From: Bacteroidales bacterium UBA3653
GTDB lineage: Bacteria > Bacteroidota > Bacteroidia > Bacteroidales > Paludibacteraceae
DNA length: 11,111 bases
Direction of reading: 5' to 3'
Assembly: GCA_002373505.1 (NCBI GenBank)
Contig: DFKE01000005.1
Coordinates: 1 to 11,111, forward strand
Both the position numbers and the translations under genes were made by a program. Shown one piece after another: positions 6,655-11,111 of the stretch. The notes under the pieces are model-generated. The model saw nothing but the letters and a program-made list of their open reading frames with translations, did no database searches and was not told where the DNA came from. The first letter of the stretch is position 1; each line of letters starts with the position of its first letter.

Positions 6655-6800
6655 GTGATTGAATTTCAAAGCCGCAAATTTGCGTATAAGTGATTGAAAA
6701 TGTGGTATTTGTGTCGTAGGTATGTTATATAAAGTCTAGGATTTACTGCTAACCGACCTTACGCGGGTCTTATTTGGTGTCTTATTTAGAGAACAAAACT
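6655..6800 (+). promoter_or_regulatory. Long 5' leader with palindrome and mini-ORFs
   Basis: This spacer of about 146 nt holds several small structures. There is a perfect 12-bp palindrome CGCAAATTTGCG at 6673-6684. GTGATTGAA occurs twice, at 6655 and 6690. An imperfect tandem repeat reads GGGTCTTATTT / GGTGTCTTATTT at 6765-6787. Three tiny reading frames follow one another: GTG 6655 to TGA 6693, GTG 6690 to TAG 6719, and ATG 6722 to TAG 6739. I do not recognise a riboswitch or any other known RNA element. The features may be chance, but the length of the leader makes a regulatory role possible. Confidence 0.35.
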
Positions 6801-7535
6801 ATGTCTGTGCATTTGAAAACAAAGGTTATTAACCGTTTGAAATGGGACGGGTTTGAGTTTGTCTCACTTCCGGCGGGAAGTACGCCTCATAAACGGGGTG
6901 TACACTATTTCCATACATGCGCCTTTTTAACTGCCATAAGGGGTGCGGTGGACATGGCGAAAGAAGGTCGGAAGTGCCGGAAACGCATTGTGGTAAGACC
7001 ATCCCGTTTCCGGGCAGGATTGCATGAGTTATATACCTACCATTTCCCGAAACAATGGTCTGCGGCGTGTGTAGCCAACCGCGAACTGATCAAAGAGGCG
7101 CAGCGGCAGGCGCACGCACTCGAACACGACCACTCCATAGAAGCACTCGAATGGCGCGTGCGGTTCTTCCGGCATTATTATACGGTCTTCAAAGGCGGAG
7201 CCAAGCCCGAACCGGGCATGAAACCGTACTCCCGTTTCTACCAATATACCTATGTAGCTATCTACCGCCAACTGAAAGCTGAGGCTGAAAGAGCAAAAGA
7301 GGAACAAGAAACATCCTGTGTCGCTGAGGAGCGCTTAAAGCGGATTTCGGAGGAAATTTCGTTCGAACCGGTAGAATTTCATCTAACAAAACCTCATTTT
7401 TCAACCCCTTGCAGAAGAGCGTACAACTATTTCCGAGAGCGAAATTTGCAACCTCCTGATATTCAAGACGTTACAAATCCGCCAAAAATACCTCGTACAA
7501 CTGCAAAATTTGCACATGTCGAGGAAAAGCAGTAA
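6801..7535 (+). CDS. Unrecognised basic cytoplasmic protein
   Basis: The protein has 244 residues from the ATG at 6801; a TTG at 6774 would add nine residues, but the ATG is preferred. I do not recognise the family. There is no signal peptide or membrane segment. The N-terminal half is Arg/Lys/His-rich with aromatic residues (LKWDGFEFVSLP at 13-24, HKRGVHYFHTC at 30-40, KCRKRIVVRPSRFRAG at 58-73). Residues about 92-130 and 155-187 look helical, the latter as a charged, possibly coiled stretch (QLKAEAERAKEEQE). The C-terminal 40 residues are Pro/Thr-rich and probably disordered. The basic, compact character would suit nucleic-acid binding, but no known motif such as HTH, zinc ribbon or nuclease is visible. 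It is the only non-exported protein in the window. It has its own promoter and a long leader, and its final codons contain the promoter of the next gene. Codon use is more AT-rich at the 3' end than in the neighbours. Confidence 0.6.
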   Translation: MSVHLKTKVINRLKWDGFEFVSLPAGSTPHKRGVHYFHTCAFLTAIRGAVDMAKEGRKCRKRIVVRPSRFRAGLHELYTYHFPKQWSAACVANRELIKEAQRQAHALEHDHSIEALEWRVRFFRHYYTVFKGGAKPEPGMKPYSRFYQYTYVAIYRQLKAEAERAKEEQETSCVAEERLKRISEEISFEPVEFHLTKPHFSTPCRRAYNYFRERNLQPPDIQDVTNPPKIPRTTAKFAHVEEKQ

Positions 7536-7544
7536 TTTTGCATC
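7507..7544 (+). promoter_or_regulatory. Bacteroidota-type promoter embedded in the preceding gene's 3' end
   Basis: TTTG at 7509-7512 and TAATTTTG at 7533-7540 are 20 bp apart. The -33 box lies within coding sequence (codons for KFAHV), and the first three bases of the -7 box are the TAA stop of the upstream gene. Transcription should begin near 7544, about 23 nt before the ATG at 7567. The AATTTGCA context of the -33 box is the same as in the two other promoters of this window. Confidence 0.75.
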
Positions 7545-7566
7545 GAATTTTAAAACTTAAAATCGC

Positions 7567-10500
7567 ATGAAAAAGTTTTTGCTAAATCGTGCCCTTGCGG
7601 CTAAGGAAAAAATCACGTTTTTCGTTCTGCTCTTTGCAGCGTTAGTATTAAAAGGAACGAGTGCGTACGCGCAAGAGGATTTATCCGATCGTTACGCATG
7701 GCGGTTGGACGGAATCCAGCTCAACACAGTAGTGCTTGAAAGTGAAGACGGCAGTTACCTCGGAACCCAGGTAGATGATGTGAATTACTTCTACGCGCCG
7801 GACAGTATGACAGAGACCTATACTCAGATTCATTATATCAATGCGACCGATCAGTATTACCGCCTCAATCCGTATAGCGGTAAGTACGTCTATCGTGATT
7901 TCGGCGAAGAAGGCAAGCATACCGTATATTCGTATAATTTTCCAATGCGGATGATCTGGAACGAGGAGAATCTGATTGATTCTGCCCTCAATATCTCCGA
8001 TTTGCAGAAAGTGGATGATGCTGCGTTTGAATTGTACCAGCGTTATGACTATGCGTATGATACGTACCGGAATATCTTTGACGACGAGGGGCATCTGATC
8101 CGCCAGATCCGCAATTATGACTATTCGGTTTATAGAATAGATTCATCGGGTATTTGGCAGCCCATGATGCGCTATTACCATGCGGAGACGGATTCGACCT
8201 TGGTATCCATCAGTTACTATTTCAATTCCAAAGAGCAGAAATGGAAAAACCAATGGAATACATACGGCCGTAACAAATACCGCGACCACCGGTTGTGGAT
8301 AGAGGAAAAAATATATAATGAAGGTGATATCGACACCGGCACGGAATACAATGAGAACGGCGGAGTAGTACGCAAATACAAAGGGGACAGCAATAACGGA
8401 AGAGAGACGTATTACCGCAGCGGACGTATCACCGGCAAGTCGAGTTGGGCAACCCGATCCGGCGTAAAGACCACAACGACGGAGATATATCTGGACGATG
8501 TGTTTACCCGGAAGACCGTGACGGGAGATGAGCGCGAGGAGGAATATTTAGTGGAGAAAACCGCAACCGGCAACAAGGAATATCCGCAACACGTGCGTTC
8601 GTGGAAATACAGTACGGACAGTGTACTGACGGCTTATTCCAACTCCGTTTACAGTTACGACGCGGAAAACCGTTGCACGCTACGTCTGGACACGACGCTG
8701 CAAAACGGCATTTGGACGGTCAAACGGACGGAATACGGCAACGGGGGAGAAGCGGTTTATTCCAAGACGCAGGAGAAACGTCCCGGAATAGACGAGTGGA
8801 TCACGACTTCGGAAACAACGCCGGAATACACGTTCACTACCTCCATCATGCAATGGGTCAATGGTCCCCTCCAGCGTACCACGACCAAAACATACCGCTA
8901 CGGTTTCGGCAATACCAATTCGATACGCGAGACATGGAACGCCGAACTGCACCGATGGATCACAGACTATAGTTCATGCCGCTATACAAAAGTCACACTC
9001 GGCGAGAACGGCGAACCCATGTCCTCTATCCGATACGACGGACTAAGCAATAACGGGACTTGGAACACGGGGTTGATATATACCTTTACATATAATGAAG
9101 CGCTGCAGGCGTATGAGCGGATTCCTGTTGCAACGACAAGCGGCATTTCGATAGTAGATTATGATGAAGGTTACCACGTCAACAACCGCGCCTATTATAA
9201 TGCGGTTGGTGAGTATCTGGGCTATTTCTACAGCCCGTATGGAGAGAATCGCGGCTATATCGACCTTTACAAGCGCGACGAGTACAACCGTCCGGTGGAA
9301 AAGGTGGAATATGCGATTGATATCAACCGCACTTTGACGGATACGCTGCATTGGACGAAATACAGCTATTTCCCCAATGATACAACCGCCGACTTGGCGC
9401 GGAAAATAGAGATGGACAAAGATACGGCTGCGGGTACATGGAAGCTCTATAAGGACACCAAATATACCAAAGATTATAGTACCTATTCGAAGGAAGGTAT
9501 TCTGCTGTACGTAGAGACTTACGGCTGGGAAGGCGATGAAATCGTTCTTACGCAAACCATGCGCCACAATGATCTGACTTACGATGAGCAGGGACGAATC
9601 AAAGAGCGCATCACATATTACACAGCGAATATCGGATATAATGTGCCAAACATGCGATATGTCTATTACTATCGCAATGACGAAGACCCGAAATGGTATG
9701 GTGTGATTCAGTGGGGTACATATGACAGGAATGATGAAACATGGAAATCGCAGCATGTGCCTGAGTATCAAGACTATGTCGTATTGGACGAGTTGCAGCG
9801 CGTGGTGGAGCGAACGACGTTTGCCATCAACGCGGAAAAGACCGCACTGAGACCGGCTACACGGTCTGTCTATTACTATGCAGGTGACGCGGAGGACTGG
9901 ACGACGGCGGACAACTACACCTGGAACACCGTTAAGAACGAGTTCTACTGCTCCGGCGTGTCCATCAATGCTTATAGCAAGCGCGCGGAGTTTGACGAGG
10001 ACGGCAATGTGCTGTCTCTGATTGCGCAAGGCGGGACCTGCGAGCGCGGGATAGAAGATGCGCTGCAATGGGAGTTCAGTTACGGCAGTTCCTTGTCGGA
10101 GGAACCGGTGCTTTCTCCGGCAGCTTACGGCATGAAAGAAGAGCGCGTCAATGTGAACAACAGACCTTCTTTCAGTCCCGTAGCCGACAGACGTATCAAA
10201 CAGATCCAATATGTTGATTTTACCAACCATTATGCCAACTCGATAAGCGAGTATCATTACACGGCATTGCGCGAAGGACTGGAAGAAGACAAAATGCCGG
10301 TTACTATCGCGGCGGAAGAGACAAGTGCGGTCTTCACATGGGGAGCTGTGGAAGGCGCAGAGACATACGTGCTGCATGTGTACAGAGACGCGGCGCAAGC
10401 AGAAGAGATTTGCTATGTGGTGTTTGACAAAACAGGAAGGGTGATTTCTATCAATTTTGTACGTCATGCACCGAAGAAATATGCCGAAGTGGAACAATTC

Positions 10501-10749
10501 ACCTATACCTTGGACGGCTTGACGCCAGGAACGCAGTATTGGTACACCGTAGTGGGACGCAATGCAGAAGAAAAAGCATTTGAATCCACCCATGGTTCGT
10601 TCCGCACAAAAGGGACGAGTGAAGGTACAGAAGATATCGATTTCATCGGGGAAAAAGAGAATGTACACAAGTTCCTGAGAGACGGACATATCTATCTCAT
10701 CCGCGGAGGACAGACGTACGATGTCCGAGGCAATAGAATCGCCCAATAA
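7567..10749 (+). CDS. Large secreted Tyr-rich YD-repeat-like protein with FN3-like domain and short C-terminal tail
   Basis: The protein has 1060 residues. It starts with a long signal peptide of about 35 residues (charged n-region, core ITFFVLLFAALVL, end SAYAQ). Residues about 40-905 are rich in Tyr, Trp, Thr and Asp. They carry scattered motifs of the type Y/F-D-E-x-G/N-R or similar followed by a beta strand (FDDEGHLIRQIRNY, YDAENRCTLRL, YDEQGRIKERITYY, LDELQRVVERTTF, FDEDGNVLSLI). These resemble RHS/YD or toxin-immunity-style beta repeats, but I see no RHS core or toxin end. Residues about 910-1015 form an FN3-like domain of a Bacteroidales type (AVFTWGAVEGAETYVLHVY, ICYVVFDKTGRVISINF, YTLDGLTPGTQYWYTVVG, GSFRT). 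Residues 1035-1060 are a short tail (KFLRDGHIYLIRGG, TYDVRGNRI) of a kind I recall ending BspA-like and FN3 proteins of this order, possibly an export or anchoring signal. The role is unknown, presumably cell surface. A BspA-like gene follows after 40 bp, probably in the same transcript. Confidence 0.75.
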   Translation: MKKFLLNRALAAKEKITFFVLLFAALVLKGTSAYAQEDLSDRYAWRLDGIQLNTVVLESEDGSYLGTQVDDVNYFYAPDSMTETYTQIHYINATDQYYRLNPYSGKYVYRDFGEEGKHTVYSYNFPMRMIWNEENLIDSALNISDLQKVDDAAFELYQRYDYAYDTYRNIFDDEGHLIRQIRNYDYSVYRIDSSGIWQPMMRYYHAETDSTLVSISYYFNSKEQKWKNQWNTYGRNKYRDHRLWIEEKIYNEGDIDTGTEYNENGGVVRKYKGDSNNGRETYYRSGRITGKSSWATRSGVKTTTTEIYLDDVFTRKTVTGDEREEEYLVEKTATGNKEYPQHVRSWKYSTDSVLTAYSNSVYSYDAENRCTLRLDTTLQNGIWTVKRTEYGNGGEAVYSKTQEKRPGIDEWITTSETTPEYTFTTSIMQWVNGPLQRTTTKTYRYGFGNTNSIRETWNAELHRWITDYSSCRYTKVTLGENGEPMSSIRYDGLSNNGTWNTGLIYTFTYNEALQAYERIPVATTSGISIVDYDEGYHVNNRAYYNAVGEYLGYFYSPYGENRGYIDLYKRDEYNRPVEKVEYAIDINRTLTDTLHWTKYSYFPNDTTADLARKIEMDKDTAAGTWKLYKDTKYTKDYSTYSKEGILLYVETYGWEGDEIVLTQTMRHNDLTYDEQGRIKERITYYTANIGYNVPNMRYVYYYRNDEDPKWYGVIQWGTYDRNDETWKSQHVPEYQDYVVLDELQRVVERTTFAINAEKTALRPATRSVYYYAGDAEDWTTADNYTWNTVKNEFYCSGVSINAYSKRAEFDEDGNVLSLIAQGGTCERGIEDALQWEFSYGSSLSEEPVLSPAAYGMKEERVNVNNRPSFSPVADRRIKQIQYVDFTNHYANSISEYHYTALREGLEEDKMPVTIAAEETSAVFTWGAVEGAETYVLHVYRDAAQAEEICYVVFDKTGRVISINFVRHAPKKYAEVEQFTYTLDGLTPGTQYWYTVVGRNAEEKAFESTHGSFRTKGTSEGTEDIDFIGEKENVHKFLRDGHIYLIRGGQTYDVRGNRIAQ

Positions 10750-10789
10750 GAATTACGGATCGCGAAAAACGAATTAAATATATACACTT

Positions 10790-11111
10790 ATGAAAAGGCA
10801 GTACTTATTATTGATTGTATGTCTGGTGTTTATAGCCGGAATGAGCCGTGCAACCGTGTATGAGGGGGTGTGCGGCGAACATCTGACATGGTCGTACGAC
10901 ACGGAGACGGCGCACATGACCATTGAGGGCTACGGCGAGTTGAAGAACACAGTGGACAGCCTCTGGTGGAACAAACAGGTGCTTCAGGCCTCGTCATGGG
11001 CGACGGATTACAAGACCTATTATCCTTATAATTCGTGCAAGACGATTTCTCTGCCGGAAGGGTTGACGGGATTCAGCGGCGCCACCTTCCGCGACTGGTG
11101 GAACCTGACGG
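10790..11111 (+). CDS. BspA-like leucine-rich repeat surface protein, 5' part (continues beyond window)
   Basis: The frame opens with ATG at 10790 and runs off the right edge after 107 codons. Residues 1-21 are a signal peptide (MKRQYLLLIVCLVFIAGMSRA). The next segment, VCGEHLTWSYDTETAHMTIEGYGEL, has the CG-x-x-LTW ... L-x-I-x-G-x-G pattern that opens many BspA-like LRR_5 proteins. It is followed by the beginning of a repeat (KTISLPEGLTGFSGATF...NLT). Family members are surface proteins that bind host matrix components or other bacteria; the ligand here is unknown. The 40-bp gap from the preceding gene contains no TTTG/TAnnTTTG promoter, only an AT-rich stretch before the ATG, so co-transcription with the 1060-residue protein is likely. 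Confidence 0.75.
   Translation, partial: MKRQYLLLIVCLVFIAGMSRATVYEGVCGEHLTWSYDTETAHMTIEGYGELKNTVDSLWWNKQVLQASSWATDYKTYYPYNSCKTISLPEGLTGFSGATFRDWWNLT

Noticed and set aside
6679..6711. Second promoter inside the 6655-6800 leader (TTTG at 6679, TATTTG at 6706)
   Set aside because: The -7 box lacks the two-base gap of TAnnTTTG and the spacing does not fit, so the upstream promoter is preferred.
9043..10746. Open antisense frame of 567 codons opposite the Tyr-rich protein
   Set aside because: The Cys/Ile/Arg-rich composition and the absence of any domain or start context point to a shadow of the + strand gene, which has a signal peptide and an FN3-like domain.

Overview
This window reads as chromosomal DNA of a Bacteroidales-type bacterium (phylum Bacteroidota), probably a host-associated or anaerobic member. 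Three kinds of evidence support this. Three intergenic spacers carry the Bacteroidota housekeeping promoter pattern (TTTG, 20 bp, TAnnTTTG). The proteins belong to families typical of the group: an IgGFc-binding-like adhesin with PKD and GCDS repeats, a BspA-type leucine-rich repeat protein, and an FN3-like domain with a short C-terminal tail. One protein also ends in a type IX secretion system (T9SS) type A sorting tail. All real genes are on the + strand. I see no rRNA, tRNA, CRISPR array, insertion sequence or integrase.

Layout. Positions 1-699 hold the 3' end of an outer-membrane beta-barrel protein. A clear promoter then drives a three-gene unit at 757-6562. Its members are a secreted Fib_succ-major-like protein (757-1734), a very large T9SS-exported IgGFc-binding-like adhesin (1744-5483) and a second beta-barrel protein (5480-6562) that is a diverged paralogue of the first. 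The adhesin is split by a single-base frameshift near 4417-4421; its repeat register continues exactly across the break. A spacer of about 240 bp with another promoter follows, then an unrecognised basic cytoplasmic protein (6801-7535). The promoter of the next gene lies in the last codons of that protein. Finally comes a 1060-residue secreted Tyr-rich protein with an FN3-like domain and a short C-terminal tail (7567-10749), with the start of a BspA-like LRR protein (10790 to the right edge) 40 bp behind it.

How the genes may work together. Nearly everything here except the 6801-7535 protein looks exported. The arrangement beta-barrel / secreted protein / giant adhesin / beta-barrel, with stop-start overlap (ATGA) between adhesin and barrel, suggests a surface adhesin expressed together with a dedicated outer-membrane partner. 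That pairing is an inference from gene order. The second barrel gene carries a heptanucleotide tandem repeat inside its signal-peptide codons, so it could be phase-variable. This is the most testable unusual signal in the window.
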